A stretch of 64,000 nt of DNA from Formosa sp. Hel3_A1_48 (GTDB taxonomy: Bacteria; Bacteroidota; Bacteroidia; Flavobacteriales; Flavobacteriaceae): contig NZ_CP017259.1 of NCBI RefSeq assembly GCF_001735715.1, forward strand, positions 62,001-126,000, read 5' to 3'. Under the pieces are notes generated by a model, which saw only the letters and a program-made list of their open reading frames with translations, ran no database searches and had not been told where the DNA came from. Both the position numbers and the translations under genes were made by a program. Shown piece after piece: positions 52,381 through 60,518 of the stretch (positions within the stretch are counted from its first letter, which is position 1; every line of letters starts with the position of its first letter).

Positions 52381-53682
52381 ATGAGAACATTTAAGGTACT
52401 GATTATAGTAATTCTTGCCGTTTGTTTCACGCTTAATGCGCAACAAACGCCAGCAAAAAAACAGATGAAAACTATAGCAATTAGCGGTGCTACAGCACAT
52501 CTTGGAAATGGAAGTTTAATAAAAAATAGTCTTGTTGTATTCGACAATGGTACTATTCAATATGTTGGTAAAATGGATGCTAGCAAACTAAACTCAGAAA
52601 TAGAAATTATAGATGCCAAAGGAAAACATGTTTACCCTGGTTTTATCATTCCAAACTCAACCCTTGGACTTATTGAAATTGATGCCGTACGCGCTTCAGA
52701 TGATGATGAAGAAATTGGAACTTGGAACCCCCACATAAGAAGTATAATTGCCTATAATACAGAATCAAGGGTTGTGGAAACAATGCGCCCGAATGGTGTA
52801 TTAATGGCGCAAATTACTCCACGAGGTGGTCGAATATCAGGCACCTCCTCTGTAGTTCAACTTGACGCTTGGAATTGGGAGGACGCCGTTGTAAAAATAG
52901 ATGATGGCATTCATATGAATTGGCCTAACACCTTTTCTAGAGGACGTTGGTGGATGGGTGAAGAGCCTGGACTAAAAATCAATAAAAAATATGCTGATGA
53001 GCTGCAGGAATTAAACGCATACTTTAATAACGCTAAAGTACACAACATTAAAGCTAGTCCTGGCCTCAATTTGCCATTTGAAGCCATGAAAGGCGTGTTT
53101 TCGGGACATCAAACACTATTTATCCATGTAGACGATGAAAAAGGTATCATTGATGCAATAAACTTTACAAAACAATACAAAATCGAAAACGTCGTTTTGG
53201 TTGGTGCTTATGAAGCCTACAAACAAACGGAGTTGATCAAAGAAAATGATGTTTCTGTATTGTTAAGACGCGTGCATTCAAGGCCTAGCAAATCCGATGA
53301 AGACTATGATCTACCTTTCAAACTTGCCAAGAAGCTAGTTGATGCGGGGGTGACTGTTGCGCTTGAAGCCAGTGGTGATATGGAGCGAATGAATTCCAGA
53401 AACTTACCCTTTTACGCTGGAACTACAGTTGCGTATGGGCTTGATAAAGAACAAGCCTTGCAACTTATTACTTTGAATGCTGCAAAAATCCTTGGAATAG
53501 ATGCGCAATACGGTAGTTTAGAAACCGGAAAAAGCGCTACCCTTTTTATTAGTCAAGGAGACGCTTTGGACATGCGTACAAACCAATTAGAGCATGCTTT
53601 CATAGACGGGCGAAATATAAGTCTTGAGAGTCATCAAACAAAGCTATGGAAAAGATATACAGAGAAATATAAAGATCAATAA
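52381..53682 (+). CDS. Exported amidohydrolase-like protein lacking the metal-binding HxH
   Basis: 433 residues, signal peptide MRTFKVLIIVILAVCFTLNAQ. Overall amidohydrolase layout: GATAHLGNGSLIKNSLVVFDNGTIQYVGK, IIDAKGKHVYPGF and the C-terminal LITLNAAKILGIDAQYGSLETGKSATLFI. At the place of PGxIDxHxH it reads PGFIIPNST (86-94), so the Asp and both His are gone, and no SCH or THxxE His motifs are evident. It is probably inactive as a metal hydrolase and may instead bind substrate or partner the two-module protein encoded 10 bases upstream. Followed by a terminator. Confidence 0.88.
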   Translation: MRTFKVLIIVILAVCFTLNAQQTPAKKQMKTIAISGATAHLGNGSLIKNSLVVFDNGTIQYVGKMDASKLNSEIEIIDAKGKHVYPGFIIPNSTLGLIEIDAVRASDDDEEIGTWNPHIRSIIAYNTESRVVETMRPNGVLMAQITPRGGRISGTSSVVQLDAWNWEDAVVKIDDGIHMNWPNTFSRGRWWMGEEPGLKINKKYADELQELNAYFNNAKVHNIKASPGLNLPFEAMKGVFSGHQTLFIHVDDEKGIIDAINFTKQYKIENVVLVGAYEAYKQTELIKENDVSVLLRRVHSRPSKSDEDYDLPFKLAKKLVDAGVTVALEASGDMERMNSRNLPFYAGTTVAYGLDKEQALQLITLNAAKILGIDAQYGSLETGKSATLFISQGDALDMRTNQLEHAFIDGRNISLESHQTKLWKRYTEKYKDQ

Positions 53683-53695
53683 AAACCTATCTGAG

Positions 53696-53721
53696 GCCCA
53701 AATAAAAGTTTGGGCTTTATT
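53696..53721 (+). terminator. Terminator after the amidohydrolase pair
   Basis: GCCCAAA (53696-53702), loop TAAAAG, TTTGGGC (53709-53715), then a T-rich tail, beginning 13 bases after the stop at 53682. Confidence 0.75.
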
Positions 53722-53740
53722 TATGCATGCAAAATAAACC

Positions 53741-53748
53741 TATTTTTG
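53741..53748 (+). promoter_or_regulatory. -7 promoter box directly in front of the RNA methyltransferase gene
   Basis: TATTTTTG, full TAnnTTTG match, then TACC and the ATG at 53753; a 4-base gap as at tilS, DUF3810 and spoT. Confidence 0.55.
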
Positions 53749-53752
53749 TACC

Positions 53753-54550
53753 ATGGTAAGAGAGATTAATAGCTTAAAAAACCCTAGAATAAAAAACCTC
53801 TTTCAACTGAAGGAAAAATCAAAACAGCGGCGCGCACAAGGACTCTTTATTATTGAAGGCAAGCGTGAGGTTCTTTTAGCGGTTAATAGTGGGTACACAA
53901 TAAAAACTATTTATTTTGACCCTCTTTTATTTGATCTACAAAAACTTAAGCAATTAGAAAATCATCAAATTGAATGGGTAAAAATTAATACAAAGATTTA
54001 TGAAAAAGTAGCTTATCGAGGTAGCACAGAGGGAGTTTTTGCTGTTGCACAATCCAAAAATTTAACTTTGGATGAATTAAAAATCGACTCCAAAACCCCA
54101 TTGATCTTAGTAGCTGAATCGCCTGAAAAACCTGGAAATATCGGAGCATTGCTAAGAACTGCAGATGCTGCAAATGTTGATGCTGTTTTTATAGCGGACC
54201 CCAAAACCGATGTGTATAACCCAAATGTGATAAGATCTAGTGTCGGTGGCCTATTTTGCACCCAAGTTGTGGTAGGATCATCCGCTGAACTTATTGATTA
54301 TTTAAGCGCACAAAAAATTGAAATTTACAGTGCTATTTTACAAGATTCTAAACCCTACACAGCGCTAAATTACAAAAAGCCAACTGCTTTGGTAGTAGGC
54401 ACTGAATCTGATGGACTTACTGAACAATGGCGTGTTGCTGCAAATCAATGTATACACATACCTATGCTAGGTAAAGTTGATTCTATGAATGTTTCTGTAG
54501 CGGCTGGTATTCTTATGTTTGAAGCAAAACGTCAACGTGGATTTAACTAA
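53753..54550 (+). CDS. TrmH/SpoU-family RNA 2'-O-methyltransferase
   Basis: 265 residues. N-terminal RNA-binding substrate domain (about 1-90) with SLKNPRIKNLFQLKEKSKQRRAQGLFIIEGKREV, then the knotted SPOUT methyltransferase domain: motif 1 AESPEKPGNIGALLRTADAANVD, motif 2 ALVVGTESDGLTEQW and motif 3 IPMLGKVDSMNVSVAAGILMFE. It methylates ribose in 23S rRNA or tRNA with S-adenosylmethionine; exact site unknown. Monocistronic between a terminator and spoT. Confidence 0.93.
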   Translation: MVREINSLKNPRIKNLFQLKEKSKQRRAQGLFIIEGKREVLLAVNSGYTIKTIYFDPLLFDLQKLKQLENHQIEWVKINTKIYEKVAYRGSTEGVFAVAQSKNLTLDELKIDSKTPLILVAESPEKPGNIGALLRTADAANVDAVFIADPKTDVYNPNVIRSSVGGLFCTQVVVGSSAELIDYLSAQKIEIYSAILQDSKPYTALNYKKPTALVVGTESDGLTEQWRVAANQCIHIPMLGKVDSMNVSVAAGILMFEAKRQRGFN

Positions 54551-54603
54551 TTCTAGCAGTACAAATTGTTTATACATTTTTTATTAAAAAGTATAAATCA
54601 CGG

Positions 54604-54634
54604 TTGTTTGTTACAAATGTTTGTTTTAGATTTA
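54604..54634 (+). promoter_or_regulatory. Promoter of spoT
   Basis: TTG at 54604-54606, a 20-base spacer, then TAGATTTA at 54627-54634 (one mismatch to TAnnTTTG), followed by GGGT and the ATG at 54639. A leaderless geometry with a correctly spaced -33 element. Confidence 0.55.
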
Positions 54635-54638
54635 GGGT

Positions 54639-56855
54639 ATGACTGCAGAAGATATTAAAAAAGAAAATGCCGCTATAGCTAAGGAGTACAAAGAACTTCT
54701 AAAGATCAGCTACCGCAATTTATCTGCTGCTGATAAAAAAATGATAAGAAAGGCTTTTGATGTTGCAGTTGATGCGCACAAAGACCAGCGTAGAAAATCA
54801 GGAGAAGCCTATATTTTTCACCCTATTTCTGTAGCTAAAATTGTAGCATCTGAGATTGGATTAGATGCAACTTCTATTGCTGCTGCCCTTCTCCACGATG
54901 TTGTAGAAGATTGTGAAGACTATTCTATCAGTGATATTGAGCAGTTGTTTGGGGAAACTGTAGCACGAATTGTCAATGGGCTTACCAAAATTTCTAGCTT
55001 AAAAAAAGATAAGGATATTTCGCTTCAAGCAGAGAATTTTAGAAAAATGCTGCTAACGCTAAATGATGATGTTCGTGTTATTATTATCAAAATAGCGGAC
55101 CGTATGCACAACATGCAAACAATTCAATCGCTGCGGGAAGATAAACAAATCAAAATTGCCTCTGAAACCCTATATATTTATGCGCCATTAGCCCATAAAA
55201 TAGGACTGTACAATATTAAATCAGAGCTTGAAGATTTGGCTTTAAAATACACTGAACCAGAAGTTTATGAGTCTATTTTACTAAAACTAAAAGAAAGTAA
55301 AGAAGATCAAGACAATTATATAAGTGAAATTAGTACGATTTTAGAAGGAGCCCTGACTAAAGAAAAAATTAGATACGAAATAAAAGGTCGTCCAAAGTCT
55401 ATTTTTTCCATTCGGCGCAAAATGCAAAAGCAAGGGGTTTCATTTGAAGAAGTATATGACAAGTTTGCTGTCCGAATAATATATAAATCCGGACTAAAAA
55501 ACGAAAAGTTTTTAGCTTGGAAAATTTACTCCATTGTTACCGATTTTTTCAGGCCAAATCCAACGCGTTTAAGAGACTGGATTTCATCACCAAAATCAAC
55601 GGGCTATGAAGCGCTTCATATCACAGTAATGGGTCCTAAGGGGCGCTGGGTAGAAGTTCAAATTAGGAGCGAACGAATGAACGAAATTGCAGAAAAAGGG
55701 TATGCAGCACACTACAAGTACAAAGAAGGTGAAATTAACAATGATGAAAACCTAGAAAGTTGGATCGGTAAACTGCAAGAGGTAATGGACAATCCAGGTG
55801 CAAATGCGGTAGATTTTGTAGAAGAATTTAAACTAAATCTATATGCTAAAGAGATTTTTGTATTTACGCCCGAGGGTGATTTAAAATCCCTACCCAAAGA
55901 AGCCACACCATTAGATTTTGCGTTTAGTATTCATACCGAGGTTGGCCTAAAAACAAGAGGTGCAAAAGTCAATGGTAAGCTCGTTCCTCTAAGTCATACT
56001 CTAAATAGCGGCGATCAAGTCAGCATTATCACTTCCGAAAATGCCACACCAAATTCGAACTGGTTGGACTATGCAACGACAGCGCGAGCACGCAGTAAAA
56101 TAAAATCATCGCTCAAGGCAGAAAAGAAGCTTATTGCCCAAGAAGGAAAAGAGATTTTGAGACGAAAACTCAAGCAACTCAAAATCAATTTGGATGAGCG
56201 CTCTGTAAATGAATTGGTTAACCATTTTAAGTTGCAAACTAGCCTTGATTTGTTTTACAGGATCGGTATAGGAAGTATTGACAACCCTATGTTGAAAAAG
56301 TTTGCCGCATCTAGAAGTAACGTTTTGGTTAGTTTTATTAAAAGTAAAATCCAAAGAAAAAAAGCTACACCTTCAGAAACTATTGATAACGATGAGATTA
56401 CCTCAAAGTATGACATGCTTGTTTTTGGTAAAGAGGAAGAAAAACTTAACTATAAAGTAGCTTCGTGTTGCAATCCAATTCCTGGTGATAAAGTGTTTGG
56501 ATTTTTAAGTATCAAAGAAGGAATAAAAGTGCACAAAAAAAACTGTCCAAATGCTGTGAGTCTACAATCCAACTATGCATACAGAATTATATTAGCCAAA
56601 TGGATTGATTCTTCACAACAAGTATTTAGAGCTGTAATCAAGCTTACTGGTATTGACGAAAAAGGACTCGTTAGTGATATTACAAAATTAATTTCTTCTA
56701 ACATGAATGTGAACATTAAAAGCATCAAATTTGATTCGGATAGTGGTACATTTTATGGGGAGATAGCCGTAGAAGTCAACAACACAAGCTTTGTAACTAA
56801 ACTCATGAATCGACTAAAAAAAATAAATGGCATTGAAAAGGTTTCCAGAGTCTAA
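54639..56855 (+). CDS. spoT: Bifunctional (p)ppGpp synthetase/hydrolase (SpoT/Rel)
   Basis: 738 residues, full-length long RSH protein. Hydrolase HD domain (about 45-200) is intact with YIFHPISVAKI, LLHDVVEDCE (His86, Asp87) and KIADRMHNMQT. The synthetase domain (about 245-360) has GRPKSIFSIRRKMQ, DKFAVRIIY and TGYEALHITVMGPKG. TGS (about 405-465), helical/zinc-finger-like CCNPIPGDKVFGF and a C-terminal ACT domain (about 665-738) follow. Both catalytic halves appear functional, so it should both make and degrade the stringent alarmone. It is followed by fur and purA, an arrangement common in this clade. Confidence 0.96.
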   Translation: MTAEDIKKENAAIAKEYKELLKISYRNLSAADKKMIRKAFDVAVDAHKDQRRKSGEAYIFHPISVAKIVASEIGLDATSIAAALLHDVVEDCEDYSISDIEQLFGETVARIVNGLTKISSLKKDKDISLQAENFRKMLLTLNDDVRVIIIKIADRMHNMQTIQSLREDKQIKIASETLYIYAPLAHKIGLYNIKSELEDLALKYTEPEVYESILLKLKESKEDQDNYISEISTILEGALTKEKIRYEIKGRPKSIFSIRRKMQKQGVSFEEVYDKFAVRIIYKSGLKNEKFLAWKIYSIVTDFFRPNPTRLRDWISSPKSTGYEALHITVMGPKGRWVEVQIRSERMNEIAEKGYAAHYKYKEGEINNDENLESWIGKLQEVMDNPGANAVDFVEEFKLNLYAKEIFVFTPEGDLKSLPKEATPLDFAFSIHTEVGLKTRGAKVNGKLVPLSHTLNSGDQVSIITSENATPNSNWLDYATTARARSKIKSSLKAEKKLIAQEGKEILRRKLKQLKINLDERSVNELVNHFKLQTSLDLFYRIGIGSIDNPMLKKFAASRSNVLVSFIKSKIQRKKATPSETIDNDEITSKYDMLVFGKEEEKLNYKVASCCNPIPGDKVFGFLSIKEGIKVHKKNCPNAVSLQSNYAYRIILAKWIDSSQQVFRAVIKLTGIDEKGLVSDITKLISSNMNVNIKSIKFDSDSGTFYGEIAVEVNNTSFVTKLMNRLKKINGIEKVSRV

Positions 56856-56863
56856 AAATTAGT

Positions 56864-56871
56864 TAAATTTG
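56864..56871 (+). promoter_or_regulatory. -7 promoter box of the Fur-family gene
   Basis: TAAATTTG, full TAnnTTTG match, in the short gap after spoT and 11 bases before the ATG at 56883. It would let fur-purA be expressed apart from spoT. Confidence 0.5.
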
Positions 56872-56882
56872 GAGTTTCGATT

Positions 56883-57338
56883 ATGAATATAAAATCAAAA
56901 AATAGCGATCAGGAAATTGTAAAAAATGTTTTTACAACTTATCTCGAAGAAAATAGTCAGCGTAAAACGCCTGAGCGTTTTGCCATACTGCAAGAAATCT
57001 ATGATAATGATGAACATTTCGATATTGAATCTCTGTACATCAAAATGAAAAATAAAAAGTATCGTGTTTCGCGTGCAACTTTATACAACACCATTGAATT
57101 ATTGTTGGAATGTGGGCTTGTACGTAAACATCAGTTTGGTCTCAACCAGGCGCAGTATGAAAAATCTTATTTTGACAAACAACATGATCACGTGATTTTA
57201 ACAGATACTGGAGAAGTTATCGAGTTTTGTGATCCAAGAATTCAAACCATAAAAAAAACCATTGAAGAAGTATTTGACATTGACATACAAAACCATTCTC
57301 TTTACTTCTACGGAACAAAAAAAAACACTAAAAACTAA
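56883..57338 (+). CDS. Fur-family transcriptional regulator without CxxC zinc site
   Basis: 151 residues. N-terminal winged helix (about 10-90): [58 protein letters not shown]. The C-terminal dimer/metal domain has [46 protein letters not shown]. The first CxxC of typical Fur proteins is replaced (ILTDTGE) and the second pair is absent, so it lacks the structural zinc cluster but keeps His/Glu ligands of a regulatory metal site. It may sense iron, zinc or peroxide (Fur, Zur, PerR types cannot be separated here). Eight bases before purA. Confidence 0.9.
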   Translation: MNIKSKNSDQEIVKNVFTTYLEENSQRKTPERFAILQEIYDNDEHFDIESLYIKMKNKKYRVSRATLYNTIELLLECGLVRKHQFGLNQAQYEKSYFDKQHDHVILTDTGEVIEFCDPRIQTIKKTIEEVFDIDIQNHSLYFYGTKKNTKN

Positions 57339-57346
57339 CATAACAC

Positions 57347-58618
57347 ATGGCTGTAGATTTGCTATTAGGACTCCAGTGGGGCGATGAAGGAAAAGGGAAA
57401 ATTGTTGATGTACTAACCAAAAATTACTATATAATAGCACGATTTCAAGGAGGGCCAAATGCAGGCCACACTCTTGTTTTCAATGGGATGAAACACGTTT
57501 TACACACTATCCCATCAGGAATTTTTCACGAAGATGTTAAAAACCTTGTAGGAAATGGAGTTGTTATTGATCCTGTAATTTTCAAAAAAGAATTAGATAA
57601 ACTAACAGATCAAAATGTAGATTACAGAAAAACACTATTGATTTCTCGTAAAGCACATCTTATTCTTCCTACTCACCGATTGTTAGATGCTGCATCTGAA
57701 GCGTCAAAAGGCAAAGCCAAAATTGGGTCTACCCTCAAAGGAATTGGACCAACATACATGGATAAAACTGGAAGGAATGGTATTCGCGTTGGAGATCTAG
57801 AATTAGAAAACTGGAAAGCAAAATACAGGCAACTCGCTAATAAACACCAAGCGATGATTGATTTTTACAATATTGAGCTTGAATACGATTTGGATGAATT
57901 AGAGATTGAGTTTTTTAAAGCTGTTGAGACTTTAAAATCTTTAGAATTCATTGATTCAGAGGAGTATTTACATCAAGCCCAACGCGATCAAAAATCTGTG
58001 TTAGCTGAAGGTGCTCAAGGCTCCTTGTTGGATATTGACTTTGGTACATACCCATTTGTCACTTCGTCTAATACAACTGCTGCTGGCGCTTGTACCGGTT
58101 TAGGAGTTGCACCGAACTCCATAAAGGATGTTTTTGGAATTTTTAAGGCCTACACCACACGTGTAGGATCTGGCCCCTTCCCTACTGAACTTTTTGATGA
58201 AAATGGTGAAACCATGAGTCGTGTAGGTCATGAATTTGGGGCCACTACAGGAAGAGCTAGACGATGTGGATGGTTAGATCTAGTTGCACTTCGTTATGCT
58301 TGTCAGGTCAATGGTGTAACACAACTTATGATGATGAAAGCTGACGTGCTCTCAGGATTTAAAACTTTAAAAGTTTGCACTGCATACAACTACAAAGGCA
58401 AAGAAATAAAACATCTGCCCTATAACATAGAGTCAGAAAGTGTTAGTCCAGTATATACTGATTTTAAAGGATGGGAAGAAGATTTGACCAGCATGGACAG
58501 TGCCAAAACACTTCCTGAATCACTCATTAACTATATTGAATTTCTTGAGGACGAACTACAAATCCCTATAAAAATTGTTTCTGTAGGCCCTGACCGAAAG
58601 CAAACGATTTTTAGGTAA
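57347..58618 (+). CDS. purA: Adenylosuccinate synthetase
   Basis: 423 residues, standard length. GTP-binding GLQWGDEGKGKIVD (8-21), GPNAGHTLVFNG, the family signature near SFLPIHRLL-like ILPTHRLLDAASE, KGIGPTYMDKTGR, AEGAQGSLLDIDFGTYPFVTSSNT and GATTGRARRCGWLDLVALRYA. It joins aspartate to IMP with GTP in AMP synthesis. Eight bases after the fur-like gene, so purine synthesis is cotranscribed with a metal-type regulator and lies behind the alarmone gene. Confidence 0.97.
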   Translation: MAVDLLLGLQWGDEGKGKIVDVLTKNYYIIARFQGGPNAGHTLVFNGMKHVLHTIPSGIFHEDVKNLVGNGVVIDPVIFKKELDKLTDQNVDYRKTLLISRKAHLILPTHRLLDAASEASKGKAKIGSTLKGIGPTYMDKTGRNGIRVGDLELENWKAKYRQLANKHQAMIDFYNIELEYDLDELEIEFFKAVETLKSLEFIDSEEYLHQAQRDQKSVLAEGAQGSLLDIDFGTYPFVTSSNTTAAGACTGLGVAPNSIKDVFGIFKAYTTRVGSGPFPTELFDENGETMSRVGHEFGATTGRARRCGWLDLVALRYACQVNGVTQLMMMKADVLSGFKTLKVCTAYNYKGKEIKHLPYNIESESVSPVYTDFKGWEEDLTSMDSAKTLPESLINYIEFLEDELQIPIKIVSVGPDRKQTIFR

Positions 58619-58689
58619 AAATACCGTCCCTAGCTCCAGAGTGCTCTTTTATTTTATATTGATTTAAGCATAAAATTTTAGAGATTCCC

Positions 58690-58697
58690 TATTTTTG
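58690..58697 (+). promoter_or_regulatory. -7 promoter box of the OstA-like gene
   Basis: TATTTTTG, full TAnnTTTG match, 21 bases before the GTG at 58719. It overlaps an in-frame TTG at 58695, which is therefore rejected as start. Confidence 0.55.
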
Positions 58698-58718
58698 TTG
58701 AAATTCGAATCCAAAGCC

Positions 58719-60518
58719 GTGAACATAAAGCACATCATATTTGTTTATTTTATTTCAATGCCATTCTTCACAAGTGCGCAAGAAAGAAAGCAAATAGAAA
58801 TTGAATATGCTCCATATATGGACATAGTTGAAGATAAACCAGGGGCGACAATTTTAACGCGTAATAATTCAAGCCAAGTACATGTCAAGCACAAAGGAAT
58901 CGAACTTTGGTGCAATGAGGCAATTTATTATGGTAATGAGGATTTTATCGAAGCTTATGGTAATGTGCGCGTCAAACAAGGCGATAGCATCAATATGACT
59001 TCTAAGTATGTTGAATATAGTGGTAAAACACAATTAGCTTACGCTAGTGGCGATGTCATTTTGATCGATCCCAACTCAAAGTTATATACTGATGTTTTGC
59101 ATTTTGATCGTATCAGGCAACAGGCGTACTACAATCAAAAAGGTAAGGTAGTTCGCGACACTTCGGGAACGATTACGAGTACAAGAGGTAGATACTACAT
59201 GACATCAAAAAAATATCAATTTGTAGACAATGTAAAGCTTGTAAACCCAGAATATATTATAGATACTGAACAGTTAGATTTTTACACTGAATCTGGATTT
59301 GCATTTTTATACGGACCTACAACTATAACGAGTGAAGCAAGTGTAATTTACTGTGAACGTGGATATTACAACACTAATAACGACACTGGGTATTTTGTTA
59401 AGAAATCGAAAATCAATTACAATGACCGCATTGTTGAGGGTGATAGTCTCTATTTTGACCGCAATAAAAGCTTTGCTTCAGCTACAAACAACATCACTGT
59501 CACGGACACACTAAACAACAGTATAATCAAAGGGCACTACGCAGAGATTTTTAGAGAAAAGGACTCAGTTTTTATTACCAAAAGAGCACTTGCTATTACT
59601 GAACAAGAAAATGACTCTATATTCATGCACAGTGATACATTGATGGTAACTGGCCCAGCTGATAATCGAATTATCCGTGGATACTACAATGCTAAAATGT
59701 TTAAGTCTAATCTGAGTGGAAAAGCAGATTCTATTCACATGAATCAAAAATCAGGATTAACGCAACTCATTAATTTCTACGATCTTGATTCAGATGTATT
59801 CACAAAGAAAAAACACCCTATTTTATGGCACTTTGAAAGTCAAATTACAGGTGATTCTATCCACTTGATTTCAAATTCTAAGAACGAAACACTTGATTCA
59901 CTTAAAGTGTTTAACAATGCATTTGTGATAAATAAAGATAGTTTAGGTGAAGGTTATAATCAAATTTCGGGCAAACGCCTAAATGGTTTATTTGTTGATA
60001 ATGCGTTGGAAACCATTGATGTAATTAAAAATGCAGAAACAATATATTATCTACGTAATAGTGAAGATGAGTTGATTGGCATCGATAAATCAAAATCTGG
60101 TGCCATAAAAATATGGATTTCGGAAAATGAGATTGACGAATTAAGGAAGCTTAATCAAATTGGTGGGATGACCTATCCTGAAGAAGATTTTCCTGAAAAA
60201 GAACGAAAATTAAAAGGGTTTATTTGGCGGAACGATGAGCGACCAAAAAGTATAGAGGATTTGTTTGCTGATGATCCTCCATTAAATTTACCTAAAATTA
60301 AAGGGTTGGAGGAATATAAGCCTCAAAAAGAATTTTTCGATGAAGAACTTCGAAAGCGTATTGATGATGCTGCAACATCAAAAAAGAATAAAAAATCAAA
60401 TACGGTCAAAAAAGATCAGCCAGTTTTGAAGCCAATCAACAAAGCCGCTCGAAACCTTCCCCCAAAGAAATTAAATCTTGTAAAGAATAAAAAACTTAAA
60501 ACTATTAAAGAAAATTGA
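58719..60518 (+). CDS. OstA/LptA-like LPS transport protein, exported
   Basis: 599 residues from a GTG that gives a clean signal peptide (about 1-20, ending FFTSAQ). The mature part holds an LptA/OstA_N-type repeated beta structure over about 450 residues. Stretches such as HKGIELWCNEAIYYGNEDFIEAYGNVRVKQGDSINMTSKYVEYSG recur in related form (DTEQLDFYTESG, VEGDSLYFDRNKSF, IKGHYAEIF). LptA forms the periplasmic bridge that carries LPS to the outer membrane. This version is roughly three times the length of proteobacterial LptA and ends in a Lys-rich tail (about 555-599). Overlaps the aminotransferase gene by 4 bases. Confidence 0.85.
   Translation: MNIKHIIFVYFISMPFFTSAQERKQIEIEYAPYMDIVEDKPGATILTRNNSSQVHVKHKGIELWCNEAIYYGNEDFIEAYGNVRVKQGDSINMTSKYVEYSGKTQLAYASGDVILIDPNSKLYTDVLHFDRIRQQAYYNQKGKVVRDTSGTITSTRGRYYMTSKKYQFVDNVKLVNPEYIIDTEQLDFYTESGFAFLYGPTTITSEASVIYCERGYYNTNNDTGYFVKKSKINYNDRIVEGDSLYFDRNKSFASATNNITVTDTLNNSIIKGHYAEIFREKDSVFITKRALAITEQENDSIFMHSDTLMVTGPADNRIIRGYYNAKMFKSNLSGKADSIHMNQKSGLTQLINFYDLDSDVFTKKKHPILWHFESQITGDSIHLISNSKNETLDSLKVFNNAFVINKDSLGEGYNQISGKRLNGLFVDNALETIDVIKNAETIYYLRNSEDELIGIDKSKSGAIKIWISENEIDELRKLNQIGGMTYPEEDFPEKERKLKGFIWRNDERPKSIEDLFADDPPLNLPKIKGLEEYKPQKEFFDEELRKRIDDAATSKKNKKSNTVKKDQPVLKPINKAARNLPPKKLNLVKNKKLKTIKEN

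Noticed and set aside
57187-57196. CACGTG palindrome inside the fur-like gene as a possible parS
   Set aside because: Only the central 8 bases match a parS-like dyad; the flanks do not fit the 16-bp consensus and it is coding sequence. No better parS was seen, although parAB is in the window.
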